Shown piece after piece: positions 9,685-19,051 of a stretch of DNA of 64,000 nucleotides. Where the stretch lies: contig NZ_AUDK01000020.1 of NCBI RefSeq assembly GCF_000425425.1, positions 32,144-96,143 on the forward strand, written 5' to 3'. The DNA comes from Flavobacterium daejeonense DSM 17708 (GTDB lineage: Bacteria; Bacteroidota; Bacteroidia; Flavobacteriales; Flavobacteriaceae). The notes under the pieces were generated by a model. That model had not been told where the DNA came from. It saw only the letters and a list, made by a program, of their open reading frames with translations, and ran no database searches. How positions within the stretch are numbered: the first letter of the stretch is position 1; each line of letters opens with the position of its first letter. Both the position numbers and the translations under genes were made by a program.

Positions 9685-10428
9685 TTAAAACTTAACGTTT
9701 ATTTTTTCAGAAACTAATTGGTCATTTTGATAAAATTCAAAAAACCACTGATTGTCTTTTTTCACTAAAACCCCTTCTTGGCTGCCTTTTTGAGCCAAAA
9801 AAGAATTTGCATCCGAAGTTTTAAAAATTTTCATAATCACACTTGGTTTGCTATCAATTAACTGATAATTTCCACCTGCCAATGGTTGTGCAAAGAGCAT
9901 TTCGTTTGGATCGATTACCGGATTAACAACTGTTTGAGGAGTCACTACCACTGCCGGAACAACTTCTTTTACTTTTTCAACTTTTTGTTCTACGGCTGCA
10001 TTTTGACCTCCATTATATAGATATTCCAATTCATAAACAGAAGTAAAAGCTTTATTCAGGGCATCATTGTAAGCTACCTGAAAATCCTTCTCACGACTCA
10101 TTCCAATTTCAGACTGATACACAATTTTGCCATAACAATCTTTAAAAGTCACATACAATTTAGTTGCTAAAAAAGCACCTTCTTTTACAATATCATAATT
10201 CAAAACCGCACAACGATTAATCCCATCCGGAACAACCTGATTAGAATAATACACATCAAAACCTACTTTATTCAAATTATATTTAGACAAAGTAGACATT
10301 CTATATTGATTTTCTGATTTTAAGAAATCAAATTTTAAAGGAACAATTACCGTTTTGTAATCATTTAAAGATTGGGCAAAGCTAAAGCCGGAAACCAGCA
10401 ATAACAGTAACAAAAATTGTTTTTTCAT
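9685..10428 (-). CDS. conserved exported protein, function unknown
   Basis: I do not recognise a named family. The 247-residue protein has a signal peptide (about 1-18, SFA-Q). A mixed alpha/beta domain follows (YKTVIVPLKFDFL... YRMSTLSKYNLNKVGFDVYY, to about residue 135) that looks like flavobacterial periplasmic or outer-membrane-attached proteins. A Val/Pro-rich linker (about 145-175) leads to a short C-terminal beta segment. It is the last gene of a radC-HAD-exported protein run, starting 3 nt after the HAD stop. No catalytic motif is visible. Confidence 0.75.
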   Translation of the reverse strand: MKKQFLLLLLLVSGFSFAQSLNDYKTVIVPLKFDFLKSENQYRMSTLSKYNLNKVGFDVYYSNQVVPDGINRCAVLNYDIVKEGAFLATKLYVTFKDCYGKIVYQSEIGMSREKDFQVAYNDALNKAFTSVYELEYLYNGGQNAAVEQKVEKVKEVVPAVVVTPQTVVNPVIDPNEMLFAQPLAGGNYQLIDSKPSVIMKIFKTSDANSFLAQKGSQEGVLVKKDNQWFFEFYQNDQLVSEKINVKF

Positions 10429-10431
10429 AAT

Positions 10432-11121
10432 TTATAAATAATTTTTAAGTTCTAACAAATGGTTGATTTGTTTAATATTGCTGTCCACAGCTTGATGATT
10501 TTCATTAAAATAAATCGCATCGATTCCAAATTCCAAAGCGCCTAAAACATCGGCTTCTATAGAATCGCCTATCATGATGCTGTTTTCTTTTTTGGCCGCA
10601 GCCAAATCTAAAGCATATTCAAAAATAATCGGATTTGGTTTTTTAACCCCGGCCATTTCCGAATTGGTTATCGTAGAAAAATAAGCATTCAAATTAGCAT
10701 TTTTCAATTTCTTATCCTGAACCTGAGCAAATCCGTTGGTAATTAAATGCAATTTATATTTTCCTCTCAAATAATCTAAAATTTCCAATGTTCCGTCAAA
10801 AAGATGGTTATGTTCCGTCAGCAAATCGATATATTCCTGCGAAATAAAATCAATTTCCAAATCGGAAATCATGTAACCCAAAGCATCAAAAGACAATTTC
10901 AATCGATCGTATCGCAGCTGTTGATGGGTGATTTTATCATACTGATACAATTTCCAACAGGACTGATTTATTGGAATGTAATGCTTAATAAAATCATCAA
11001 TGCCAACTTCGGGATGATTTTGAGCAAAAATTTTCTCAAAAGTAATCTTTGAATTTTTATCAAAATCCCAAAGTGTATGATCTAAATCAAAAAAAACATT
11101 TTTTATATTCTCAATTTTCAT
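10432..11121 (-). CDS. yjjG: HAD-superfamily phosphatase, YjjG-type nucleotidase
   Basis: Predicted phosphatase of the HAD type; YjjG enzymes remove phosphate from non-canonical pyrimidine nucleotides. In 229 residues it has motif I DLDHT (Asp12 nucleophile, Asp14), motif II in LITNG, the motif III lysine near VKKPNP, and motif IV GDSIEADVLGA. The cap is inserted between motifs I and II, as in YjjG. It lies 9 nt downstream of radC and 3 nt upstream of the exported protein gene, so it is in an operon. The substrate is a family-level inference. Confidence 0.82.
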   Translation of the reverse strand: MKIENIKNVFFDLDHTLWDFDKNSKITFEKIFAQNHPEVGIDDFIKHYIPINQSCWKLYQYDKITHQQLRYDRLKLSFDALGYMISDLEIDFISQEYIDLLTEHNHLFDGTLEILDYLRGKYKLHLITNGFAQVQDKKLKNANLNAYFSTITNSEMAGVKKPNPIIFEYALDLAAAKKENSIMIGDSIEADVLGALEFGIDAIYFNENHQAVDSNIKQINHLLELKNYL

Positions 11122-11130
11122 TGCTCTTCT

Positions 11131-11823
11131 TTAAAAAATCCCTTCATCGGCAAAACTAAAATAGTTCCTTTCGGTCACAATCAAATGATCCAAAACTTTT
11201 ATATCCAAACTATCTCCGGCAATTTTTAGTTTCTTTGTAAGTTGCTTGTCGGCATCGCTGGGAATCAAAGTTCCCGAAGGATGATTGTGACACAAAATCA
11301 AAGCTGTTGCACCTTTTTCAAACGCCATTTTAAAAACCAACCGAACATCAACCAAGGTTCCGGTTATTCCTCCCACGCTCATTTGCGCTTTCGAAATGAC
11401 TTTATTGGAATTATTCAAATATAAAATCCAAAACTCTTCGTGTGGCAATTCGCCAATAATAGGCTGCATGATTTCAAAAACCGACTTACTCGATGTAATT
11501 TTATCCAACTCCTGGGCTTCCTCTGCCCTTCTTCTTCTTCCCAACTCCATCGAAGCCATTATCGAAATAGCTTTAGCTTCTCCAATTCCTTTAAATTGCA
11601 TCAGTTGTGCCATCGACAATTTGCCTAAAGCATTCAAATTATTCTGAACACTTCCTAAAATTCTTTTACTTAAATCGACCGCCGATTCATTCCGACTTCC
11701 GGAACCAATCAAAATAGCAATTAATTCGGCATCGCTTAACGCAGCCTTGCCTTTAAGCATTAATTTTTCTCTGGGCTTGTCGTCTTCTGACCAATTTCGA
11801 ATGGGGAAATGATTGTTTTCCAT
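11131..11823 (-). CDS. radC: RadC family protein (JAB/MPN domain)
   Basis: Widely conserved protein once linked to DNA repair; its biochemical role is unsettled. The 230-residue protein has an N-terminal helix-hairpin-helix (about 66-90, FKGIGEAKA). A JAB1/MPN-type metalloprotease-like domain follows, with CHNHPSG (His179, His181) and a downstream Asp190. The C-terminal DHLIVTERNYFSFADEGIF is standard. It is the first gene of a three-gene minus-strand operon. A TATATTCG sequence about 40 nt upstream is a near match to the -7 consensus. Confidence 0.93.
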   Translation of the reverse strand: MENNHFPIRNWSEDDKPREKLMLKGKAALSDAELIAILIGSGSRNESAVDLSKRILGSVQNNLNALGKLSMAQLMQFKGIGEAKAISIMASMELGRRRRAEEAQELDKITSSKSVFEIMQPIIGELPHEEFWILYLNNSNKVISKAQMSVGGITGTLVDVRLVFKMAFEKGATALILCHNHPSGTLIPSDADKQLTKKLKIAGDSLDIKVLDHLIVTERNYFSFADEGIF

Positions 11824-11947
11824 AACAAAAGATTTAGTTTACAGCAAATTACTTTACGAATATAAGACTAAATCCTTTAATTAAAATTAGTTTTCTTACA
11901 CCAAAAATAAACGAATGAGATTTATTTATACCTAAAAAAATCTTAAT

Positions 11948-13303
11948 TTACTGCACTAATTCCTTTACTTCATCAAAATTCAATCCACCATAATTTCCGG
12001 AACTCATCAACAATAAAGCCGAATTATCTAAATTTCTGCTGAACAAATAATCCTTAAATTCCTTTGGATTGGTATAAATAATCAAATCTTCACGATTGAA
12101 AGCCTTCGCAATTTGCTGATAAGTTACCTCTTCAAGTTGCTTAATTTTAACCGCATCCGGTGAATAAAATACAACTGCCACATCGGCATGATCCAAAGCC
12201 CCTTCGTATTCTTTTAAAAATTCGGCATTTAAACTACTGTAAGTATGCAATTCTAAACAGGCAATCAAAGTATGATCAGGATATTGTTCTTTTACCGCCT
12301 TAGTTGTAGCAGCCACTTTACTTGGTGAATGTGCAAAATCTTTATAAGCAACTTTCCCTTTTCCTTCGGCAATTTTTTCCAAACGTTTAGAAGCACCTTT
12401 AAAACTGGCAATTGCTTCATAAAAATCAGCTTCATCAACTCCCATATTTTGACAAATCCATTTGGCTCCGGCCAAATTATTCAGATTGTGCGCTCCGAAA
12501 ACTTCTATTGGCATATCGCCTTCGGGAGTTTCCAGCAAGGTTATACCGTTTTCAACTTTATAATTTGGCGTATGATAGGCTATTTTTCGAATTGGATTAG
12601 TCGCCGCTTCAGCTACGCGTTTTACTTCCGAATCATTTTCGTTATACACTAAAATTCCTCCGTTGGTAATTTTGCCAATAAAAATTTCAAATTGCTCTAC
12701 ATAATTTTCATAAGTTGGAAACACATTAATATGATCCCAGGCGATACCGGAAATCAATGCAATATTAGGTTGGTACAAATGAAATTTTGGTCTTCTGTCA
12801 ATTGGCGAAGACAAATATTCATCCCCTTCCAAAACCATAAAATCATTTTCTTCGGTAAGATGCACCATCGTATCAAATCCTTCTAACTGCGCACCCACCA
12901 TATAATCCACTTCAATGCCGTGATAATGCATCACGTGCAAAACCATCGAAGTAATGGTAGTTTTCCCGTGCGAACCACCAATAACTACTCGGGTTTTGTT
13001 CTTAGACTGTTCGTATAAAAACTCCGGATAAGAATAAATTTTCAATCTCAATTCCTGTGCTTTCAATAATTCCGGATTATCTGCTTTGGCATGCATTCCT
13101 AAAATTACCGCATCAATATCGGTTGTAATTTTCTCCGGAAACCAACCCAATTCAGCCGGTAAAATTCCTTTTTTTTCTAAACGTGATTTGGATGGTTCAA
13201 AAATCGCATCGTCACTACCCGTTACCTGATATCCTTTATTATGCAAGGCTAAGGCCAAATTGTGCATGGCACTTCCGCCAATAGCTATAAAATGTGTTTT
13301 CAT
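11948..13303 (-). CDS. mpl: UDP-N-acetylmuramate--L-alanyl-gamma-D-glutamyl-meso-diaminopimelate ligase
   Basis: Reattaches recycled murein tripeptide to UDP-MurNAc in the cytoplasm, an ATP-dependent step of peptidoglycan recycling. The 451-residue protein has the Mur-ligase order: N-terminal Rossmann domain (FIAIGGSAMHNLALALHNKGYQVTGSDD), central ATPase domain with P-loop GGSHGKTT and EGDEYLSS, and a C-terminal domain (RLE... DFAHSP). These features separate Mpl from MurC. It is followed upstream in transcription by a TPR protein gene 24 nt away. anmK and murF are elsewhere in this window, giving several murein genes but not one operon. Confidence 0.92.
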   Translation of the reverse strand: MKTHFIAIGGSAMHNLALALHNKGYQVTGSDDAIFEPSKSRLEKKGILPAELGWFPEKITTDIDAVILGMHAKADNPELLKAQELRLKIYSYPEFLYEQSKNKTRVVIGGSHGKTTITSMVLHVMHYHGIEVDYMVGAQLEGFDTMVHLTEENDFMVLEGDEYLSSPIDRRPKFHLYQPNIALISGIAWDHINVFPTYENYVEQFEIFIGKITNGGILVYNENDSEVKRVAEAATNPIRKIAYHTPNYKVENGITLLETPEGDMPIEVFGAHNLNNLAGAKWICQNMGVDEADFYEAIASFKGASKRLEKIAEGKGKVAYKDFAHSPSKVAATTKAVKEQYPDHTLIACLELHTYSSLNAEFLKEYEGALDHADVAVVFYSPDAVKIKQLEEVTYQQIAKAFNREDLIIYTNPKEFKDYLFSRNLDNSALLLMSSGNYGGLNFDEVKELVQ

Positions 13304-13327
13304 ATTAGTTATCGCTTATGCGTAAAT

Positions 13328-14026
13328 TTAATTGTCATTTTTCTTTTTATATTCTTCTAAAACCGCTTGTGCTTTATCGGGTGATTTCATTTTATTGGCA
13401 TACAAATTGGCCAATTTTTGATAGGTTTTCTTCGAATTTCCCACGACAATTGCTTTTTTATAATGCTGTTCTGCCTTTGCATATCTTTTAAAATATTCTT
13501 CAATATGACCTCGGGATAAATAACCGTCAACGGCTGAAATTTTAGACAACTCATTCGAATATTGAATTGCTTTTTTTTCACTTCCGCCTAAAATTCCCGG
13601 TAACTGAAGATAGAGTTCTATCAAAGCCCATCTGGCTTCAATGTGTTTAGGATTTAATTCTATCGCTTTTTCAAAATTAGATTGTACTTCATCAATCATT
13701 CCTAAAGCCTTGAATTTACTCACTTCTAGAGCTTTCATTCCCAAAACTCCACCGTATTTAAAATAAAAATTAGCTTCTGAAGGTCTGGCTTTTTTTAATT
13801 TCCCATAATACCACAGCGCTTCATCCCAGTCTTTACTGTGTCCTGCAATATCTCCTAAATATTCGATTATTTTTATATTGGATGGATTTTTCTTCAGAAG
13901 CACTTCAAACATAGGCTTAGCTTGTTCTAATTTTCCTTCTTCAAATAATTGCTGGGCTTTCTCCAAATTTACCTGAGAAAAAACCAACATTGGGAATAAA
14001 AAAAATACCAGCAAAATATGTTTCAT
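13328..14026 (-). CDS. exported TPR-repeat protein
   Basis: A 232-residue periplasmic or envelope protein with a signal peptide (1-17, LVFS-Q) followed by four to five tetratricopeptide repeats. Examples are KAQQLFEEGKLEQAKPMFEVLLKKNPSN and AIELNPKHIEARWALIELYLQLP. A conserved PGILGGSEKKA turn sits in the middle. TPRs mediate protein contacts; no partner can be named. It lies 24 nt upstream of mpl and is probably co-transcribed with it. Its -7 box stands only 4 nt before the ATG, so its mRNA is predicted leaderless. Confidence 0.85.
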   Translation of the reverse strand: MKHILLVFFLFPMLVFSQVNLEKAQQLFEEGKLEQAKPMFEVLLKKNPSNIKIIEYLGDIAGHSKDWDEALWYYGKLKKARPSEANFYFKYGGVLGMKALEVSKFKALGMIDEVQSNFEKAIELNPKHIEARWALIELYLQLPGILGGSEKKAIQYSNELSKISAVDGYLSRGHIEEYFKRYAKAEQHYKKAIVVGNSKKTYQKLANLYANKMKSPDKAQAVLEEYKKKNDN

Positions 14027-14030
14027 TTTC

Positions 14031-14038
14031 CAAAAATA
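14031..14038 (-). promoter_or_regulatory. -7 box TATTTTTG, four bases before the TPR gene
   Basis: On the minus strand TTTG (14060-14063), a 21-nt spacer, and TATTTTTG are followed by GAAA and the ATG at 14026. Both promoter elements are present, which makes the leaderless prediction stronger here than at the other three sites. Confidence 0.65.
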
Positions 14039-14140
14039 AGCAAATTTAAAAGCATTCTACAAAATTTTATCTCTTATAAAAAACTTAAAAAAATAACGAA
14101 TTAGCAATCTTAAATCAACTTTACCATAACACCGGCTTTT

Positions 14141-14148
14141 TAGTTTTG
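14141..14148 (+). promoter_or_regulatory. possible -7 box of the 14226 glycosyltransferase
   Basis: TAGTTTTG matches TAnnTTTG and lies about 75 nt upstream of the ATG at 14226. It is divergent from the TPR gene promoter. No convincing TTTG was found at the right distance upstream. Confidence 0.35.
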
Positions 14149-14225
14149 TATCATAAAAATGGGAAGCTGAATTTTAGCTTTCGCAAAAGTACAAAATGTT
14201 AATTCTTGCATTTTAAGCTACATCT

Positions 14226-15215
14226 ATGAAAATATTCTATGCCATTCAGGCAACAGGAAACGGTCACATTAGCAGAGCCACCCAATTGTATCCTTATCTT
14301 CAAAAATTTGGCGAAGTCGATTTTTTCTTAAGTGGCAGCAACGCCAGTTTAGACCTCAAATTACCTATTCAATACAAAAGCAAAGGTTGCAGCCTGCATT
14401 ACAGCAAATGTGGCGGATTGAATTATTGGGAAATAGCCAAAAACATTCGACCACGCCAAATTTACAAAGATGCCGACGCACTTCCGTTAAAAAAATATGA
14501 TGTTATTATCAATGATTTTGATTCCATTACGTCGCTGGCCTGTAAAATACAAAAGGTTCATTCGGTGCAACTGGGACATCAGGCGAGTTTTATTTCCCCG
14601 GAAACTCCCAGACCGGAAAAAAAGAGCATTATGGGCGAAATGATTTTAAAACATTACGCTTCGGCTCCCAAAAACATTGGTTTGCATTTTGAAAAATACG
14701 ACTCTTTCATTCTGCCTCCGATTATCAAAGACGAAATAGTTCAGGCAACACCATCGAATTTAAAGCACATTACGGTTTATTTACCCTCTTTTGACAAAGA
14801 TTGTCTGGAAAAAGCCTTTAACAAAGTTTCAGATGTTCATTTTCACTGGTTTTTACAGGGAATTGAATTCAAACACACCATAGGCAACATCACCTATTTC
14901 CCAGTAAATCAGAAAAAATTTAATGAAAGTCTCATTTCCTGTGAAGGCATTATCACCGGCGGCGGATTTGAAACTCCGGCAGAAGCTTTGTATTTGGGAA
15001 AAAAAATACTTTCGATTCCCATCAAAGATCACTACGAACAGGAATGTAATGCGGCAGCCTTGAAAAAAATGGGCGTTCCTGTAATTTATAATGTCGGCAA
15101 AAATTTCAATGAAATCATCGAAAACTGGCTCAGTCAAACTATTATTTACCCAAAAATACAAGCCAACAATATTCCGGAAACTTTAGAATATTTGTTTGAT
15201 ACTTACAGAGATTAA
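14226..15215 (+). CDS. glycosyltransferase-like protein (MJ1255/GT28-like)
   Basis: Predicted GT-B fold glycosyltransferase. The 329-residue protein opens with MKIFYAIQATGNGHISRATQL, the Gly-His-containing N-terminal motif of the MJ1255 family. In the C-terminal half it has the GGGFETPAEALYLGKKILSIPI segment resembling the UDP-sugar site of GT28/MurG-type enzymes. Donor and acceptor are unknown. It is transcribed alone and ends at a strong bidirectional terminator shared with obg. Confidence 0.82.
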   Translation: MKIFYAIQATGNGHISRATQLYPYLQKFGEVDFFLSGSNASLDLKLPIQYKSKGCSLHYSKCGGLNYWEIAKNIRPRQIYKDADALPLKKYDVIINDFDSITSLACKIQKVHSVQLGHQASFISPETPRPEKKSIMGEMILKHYASAPKNIGLHFEKYDSFILPPIIKDEIVQATPSNLKHITVYLPSFDKDCLEKAFNKVSDVHFHWFLQGIEFKHTIGNITYFPVNQKKFNESLISCEGIITGGGFETPAEALYLGKKILSIPIKDHYEQECNAAALKKMGVPVIYNVGKNFNEIIENWLSQTIIYPKIQANNIPETLEYLFDTYRD

Positions 15216-15255
15216 AAAAACCACTAAAGAATCTAATTCCTTAGTGGTTTTTTTT
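15214..15255. terminator. bidirectional terminator between the glycosyltransferase and obg
   Basis: Arms CCACTAA (15221-15227) and TTAGTGG (15241-15247) are flanked by seven A on the left (15214-15220) and eight T on the right (15248-15255). It can therefore stop both convergent genes. Confidence 0.88.
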
Positions 15256-15272
15256 ATGGTGAAAAATACCAT

Positions 15273-16274
15273 CTACTCGTTCAGCATTTTCCAAAGTTTA
15301 TCTTTTAGTTCCGTCAATCCTTGTTGGGCTACAGATGAAATAAACATATATGGTATATCTTTAAAAGCTTCGTCTAATTCTACTTTCAATTCGGCTTTCA
15401 ATTCGTCATCGAGCATATCACATTTGGTAATAATCAAAAGACGTTCTTTGTCGAGCATTTCCGGATTATACTTGGTCAATTCGTTAACCAAAATATCATA
15501 TTCAGCCCTGATATCCGGCGTATCTACCGGAACCATAAACAACAAAGTCGAATTACGCTCAATATGACGCAGGAAATAATGTCCTAAACCTTTACCTTCG
15601 GCTGCACCCTCTATAATTCCGGGAATATCGGCAATTACAAAAGACTGAAAATCGCGGTAAGAAACAATTCCTAAGTTTGGTTTTAAGGTTGTAAACGGAT
15701 AATCGGCAATTTTAGGTTTGGCAGAAGTCAAAACGGAAAGCAACGTCGATTTTCCTGCATTCGGAAAGCCTACTAAACCTACATCAGCCAAAACTTTCAA
15801 CTCTAAAATTACGTCCATTTCCATTCCCGGCAATCCCGGTTGCGCATAACGTGGCGTTTGATTCGTAGAACTTCTGAAATGCCAGTTTCCTAATCCACCT
15901 TTTCCACCTTTGGCTAAAATTTTACGCTCGCCGTCTTCAGTGATTTCAAATAATACTTCTCCGGAATCTTTATCCCGCACCACAGTTCCCAGCGGCACTT
16001 CAATATATTTATCCTCTCCGTCTGCTCCGGTACTACGGTCGCTTCCGCCATCACCACCATGTCCGGCTTTGATGTGGCGGGCAAATTTTAAATGAAACAA
16101 AGTCCAAAGTCCTTTATTTCCCACTAAAACCACGTGTCCTCCGCGTCCTCCGTCTCCTCCGTCAGGACCTCCTTTTTCAATAAATTTCTCTCTATGTAAA
16201 TGCGTAGACCCCTTTCCTCCTTTTCCGGACGAAACATATATTTTTACGTAATCTACAAAATTTCCCTCTGTCAT
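15273..16274 (-). CDS. obg: Obg-family GTPase
   Basis: Essential GTPase linked to large-subunit ribosome assembly and stress control. The 333-residue protein has the Gly-rich Obg fold ([17 protein letters not shown]... [12 protein letters not shown], about 1-160). The G domain follows with G1 [10 protein letters not shown]3 DIPGI and G4 TKCD. The C-terminal OCT domain of some homologues is absent, which is usual in this phylum. It follows adk and a CNNM/CBS transporter gene on the same strand. Confidence 0.96.
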   Translation of the reverse strand: MTEGNFVDYVKIYVSSGKGGKGSTHLHREKFIEKGGPDGGDGGRGGHVVLVGNKGLWTLFHLKFARHIKAGHGGDGGSDRSTGADGEDKYIEVPLGTVVRDKDSGEVLFEITEDGERKILAKGGKGGLGNWHFRSSTNQTPRYAQPGLPGMEMDVILELKVLADVGLVGFPNAGKSTLLSVLTSAKPKIADYPFTTLKPNLGIVSYRDFQSFVIADIPGIIEGAAEGKGLGHYFLRHIERNSTLLFMVPVDTPDIRAEYDILVNELTKYNPEMLDKERLLIITKCDMLDDELKAELKVELDEAFKDIPYMFISSVAQQGLTELKDKLWKMLNE

Positions 16275-16339
16275 TTCTTTTAGTATTCAGTTTACAGTGG
16301 CCAGTAGTCAGCTTGTTTACTGAACATGACCATTGATCA

Positions 16340-17614
16340 CTATTTTTTTATTGCTTTTACCAGCACTTTATCAATCTTCACACCATCCATATCGATAACT
16401 TCCAACTCAAATTTGTGCCAAACTAACTTTTCTCCCTGTTTTGGAATATGCGACAACTCGGTCATGATTAAACCACTAACAGTAGTCACCTCATAATCAC
16501 TTAACAATTCGTCTAATTCAAAATAAGTTAAAAAGTCATGTAAGGAATAATGTCCGTCAATCAGCCAACTTCCATCTTCTCTTTCAATCAACTGAAAATC
16601 TTCTTTATAAAAATCAGATGCATTTCCAACCAAAGCTTCTAAAATATCATTCAAAGTAATCATTCCCTGAAAAATACCATATTCATCCGCCACAATAGCA
16701 TAATGAACTCCTGTTTTTTTAAAATTTCCCAAGGCATTGTAAGCCGTGGTATGTTCCATCAGATAAGGAGCTTCGGTCATAATTTCCTGCAAATTAAAAT
16801 TTTCCTGATCAATTTTTGCAAAAATATTTTTCAGGCTAACCACTCCTACAATTTCATCCAAATCATCCTTGTAAACCGGATAAACCGAATGCAATTCGCG
16901 AATCATAGATTCTTTAACCTGATTTTTATCGGCTTCCAAAGGCAACATCACCACTGATTTTCGGTGTGTCATCAACGAATTTACTTTGCGGTCCCCAATA
17001 TGAAAAACACGCTCCACAATATCCTGTTCTATTTCCTGAACTTCACCTACTTCAGTTCCTTCTTTGATTATGGCCTTAATTTCTTCTTCGGTTACTTTAC
17101 CGTCTGCCGTTGGTTTTATCTGAAGAATATCCAGTAAAAACTCTGTAGAATGTGTTAATAACCAAATAAACGGAGCTGTAACAATCGACACCATTTTCAT
17201 AGGCATCGCCACAGCTTTCGCAATCGCTTCGGGATAATTCAACCCAATTCTTTTAGGTAATAATTCGCCTAATACTAAAGAGAAAAATGTCAAAATCACC
17301 ACCACAATACCCACGGCTACTGAATGCGCATAGGGTTTTAAAAATTCGAAACTTAAAATATAAGTTTCTACATCGGCAGTAATTTTATCCCCACTAAAAA
17401 TACCGGTCAGAATACCTATTAATGTAATTCCTATCTGAACAGTTGACAGGAATTTATTTGGCGAATTGGCCAAATCCAATGCTATTTGCGCACTGCTGTT
17501 TCCTTTTTTAGCCGAACTTTCTAATCGGGATTTCCTTGCCGAAATCAACGCGATTTCTGACATCGAAAAAAGTCCGTTGAGTAAGATTAAAAAAAGAATA
17601 ATAATTAGCTCCAT
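16340..17614 (-). CDS. CNNM/CBS-domain membrane protein (HlyC/CorC, hemolysin family)
   Basis: Inner-membrane protein of the DUF21-CBS-CorC family, associated with divalent cation (Mg/Co) efflux; 'hemolysin' is a historical label. In 424 residues it has a CNNM/DUF21 domain with about four membrane segments (1-180, starting ELIIILFLILLNGLFSMSEIALISARKSRLE). A pair of CBS domains (about 200-320) and a C-terminal CorC_HlyC domain (about 335-420) follow. It is not GldE by sequence. It lies between adk and obg, with hairpin-rich spacers on both sides. Confidence 0.88.
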   Translation of the reverse strand: MELIIILFLILLNGLFSMSEIALISARKSRLESSAKKGNSSAQIALDLANSPNKFLSTVQIGITLIGILTGIFSGDKITADVETYILSFEFLKPYAHSVAVGIVVVILTFFSLVLGELLPKRIGLNYPEAIAKAVAMPMKMVSIVTAPFIWLLTHSTEFLLDILQIKPTADGKVTEEEIKAIIKEGTEVGEVQEIEQDIVERVFHIGDRKVNSLMTHRKSVVMLPLEADKNQVKESMIRELHSVYPVYKDDLDEIVGVVSLKNIFAKIDQENFNLQEIMTEAPYLMEHTTAYNALGNFKKTGVHYAIVADEYGIFQGMITLNDILEALVGNASDFYKEDFQLIEREDGSWLIDGHYSLHDFLTYFELDELLSDYEVTTVSGLIMTELSHIPKQGEKLVWHKFELEVIDMDGVKIDKVLVKAIKK

Positions 17615-17630
17615 GCTTATTTTGTTTGTT

Positions 17631-17670
17631 GTTTATGGTTTGTGGTCTGTAAAAACTACAAACCATAAAC
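17631..17670. repeat. 16-bp inverted repeat between adk and the CNNM/CBS gene
   Basis: Arms at 17631-17646 and 17655-17670 (core ATGGTTTGT / ACAAACCAT) pair at 15 of 16 positions, the exception being a G-T pair, across an 8-nt loop. There is no T run, so it is not an obvious terminator. It may be one of the word-repeat spacers common in this window or an RNA processing hairpin. Confidence 0.6.
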
Positions 17671-17679
17671 TATAAACTT

Positions 17680-18252
17680 TTACAAATTATCAATTACACT
17701 GCTTAAACGCTCCGTGATTTCGGCAATAGAACCAATTCCGTTTACAGCATAAAATTTATTTTGTCCTTTGTAAAAATCAATTAAAGGAGCTGTTTTTTCG
17801 TTGTATTCCTGATAACGGTTACGAATTTTCTCTTCGTCCTGATCATCAGCTCTTCCTGAAGTTTTTCCTCTTTCTAACAAACGGGCTACTAAAATTTCAT
17901 CATCTGCTTCTAAGGCTACGGTTGCAGTAATCACTTCGCTTTTAGTTGCTAAAAAAGCATCCAAAGCCTGAGCCTGAGCAATTGTTCTTGGAAAACCATC
18001 AAATAAAAAACCAGCCGAATCCGGATTAGCTTCCACTTCACTTTGCAACATTTTAATGGTTACTTCATCAGGAACTAACTCTCCGTTGTTGATATACGTT
18101 TGAGCCAGTTTTCCTAATTCCGTTTCATTTTTGATATTAAATCTAAAAATATCACCTGTAGAAAGATGTGTCAAGTTGTATTTTTCTTTTAAAAACTCAG
18201 CCTGAGTTCCTTTTCCAGCTCCTGGTTTCCCAAATAAAACAATGTTAGTCAT
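17680..18252 (-). CDS. adk: adenylate kinase
   Basis: Interconverts ATP + AMP and 2 ADP in the cytoplasm. The 190-residue protein has P-loop GKPGAGKGT (Lys14), the AMP-binding segment THLSTGDIFR, and FLFDGFPRTIAQAQAL. A short LID (LLERGKTSGRADDQDEEKIRNR) lacks the zinc cysteines of long-form enzymes. Length is typical of the short form found in this phylum. It lies downstream of hpt in a purine-metabolism run (hpt-adk-CNNM/CBS-obg). Confidence 0.97.
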   Translation of the reverse strand: MTNIVLFGKPGAGKGTQAEFLKEKYNLTHLSTGDIFRFNIKNETELGKLAQTYINNGELVPDEVTIKMLQSEVEANPDSAGFLFDGFPRTIAQAQALDAFLATKSEVITATVALEADDEILVARLLERGKTSGRADDQDEEKIRNRYQEYNEKTAPLIDFYKGQNKFYAVNGIGSIAEITERLSSVIDNL

Positions 18253-18342
18253 AAAATTTAATTTAAAAATTTAAAAATTCAAAGATTTCTCCTTAAACTT
18301 TCATATGTATTACTTTTTTTAATCTTTTAATTTTTGAATCTT

Positions 18343-18873
18343 TCAATCCTTTAATTGATATACTTCCGATAAATTGCGACCTAAACCATCATAGTCTAAA
18401 CCAAAACCTACTATAAATTTATTCGGAATCTGAATCCCGATATAGTCAATTTTCACATCCTTTTTATAAGCATCAGGCTTGAAAAAAAGAGTCGCTATTT
18501 TAAAATGTTTTGGATTTTGCTTCTTAATCAAGGCTTTCAGTTCCACAATGGTATGTCCCGTATCGATAATATCTTCAATAACCACTACCGAGCGTCCTGT
18601 TAAATCCTGATTCAGCCCTATCAATTCTTTAACTTCATTGGTCGAAGTCAGTCCGTTATAAGAAGTCATTTTCAGGAAACTCACCTCACATGATTTTGAA
18701 TATTTTTTTACAAAATCAGAAACCACCATGAAAGAACCATTCAAAACTCCAATAAAAACCGGAATTTCATCGGCAAAATCATCTTCAATTTGGGCAACCA
18801 TTTTTTGGATGGCAAAGTCAATTTCTTCGGCAGAAATAAACGGAACAAATTGTTTATCGTGAAGTTGAACCAT
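18343..18873 (-). CDS. hpt: hypoxanthine phosphoribosyltransferase
   Basis: Salvages hypoxanthine or guanine to IMP or GMP using PRPP. The 176-residue protein has the PRPP-binding loop VVVIEDIIDTGHTI (residues 96-109) and the flexible-loop region LKMTSYNGLTSTNEV. The C-terminal FIVGFGLDYDGLGRNL stacks on the base in known structures. It is divergent from purK across about 180 nt holding back-to-back promoters, so salvage and de novo purine genes are read from the same spacer. Confidence 0.95.
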   Translation of the reverse strand: MVQLHDKQFVPFISAEEIDFAIQKMVAQIEDDFADEIPVFIGVLNGSFMVVSDFVKKYSKSCEVSFLKMTSYNGLTSTNEVKELIGLNQDLTGRSVVVIEDIIDTGHTIVELKALIKKQNPKHFKIATLFFKPDAYKKDVKIDYIGIQIPNKFIVGFGLDYDGLGRNLSEVYQLKD

Positions 18874-18897
18874 TATTTTTTATTTTAAAATAATGCG

Positions 18898-18905
18898 CAA
18901 AGATA
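18898..18905 (-). promoter_or_regulatory. -7 box TATCTTTG of hpt
   Basis: Read on the minus strand, TATCTTTGCGC stands 24 nt before the hpt ATG. It faces away from the identical box used by purK at 19023-19030. I see no conserved TTTG at the expected distance. Confidence 0.6.
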
Positions 18906-19022
18906 GGGATTTCGGATTTGACATTTTACAATTGCCTCTATTTTGTTTTCATGCCTCAAATTCTTTAAAATTTCTCAAAAAAAGAATCTAAAATAGCATT
19001 TTTCAAATCCATCATTAAAAAG

Positions 19023-19030
19023 TATCTTTG
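19023..19030 (+). promoter_or_regulatory. -7 box TATCTTTG of purK
   Basis: TATCTTTGCGCC lies 21 nt before the purK ATG at 19052 and uses the same eight-base box as the divergent hpt promoter. It is the presumed promoter of the original purK-purE unit. Confidence 0.65.
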
Positions 19031-19051
19031 CGCCAATAAACTTTCGAGACA

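Noticed and set aside
16340..17614. GldE gliding protein
   Set aside because: Domain layout (CNNM-CBS-CorC) is shared, but the sequence and the position beside adk and obg do not match gldE, and no gld neighbours are present.
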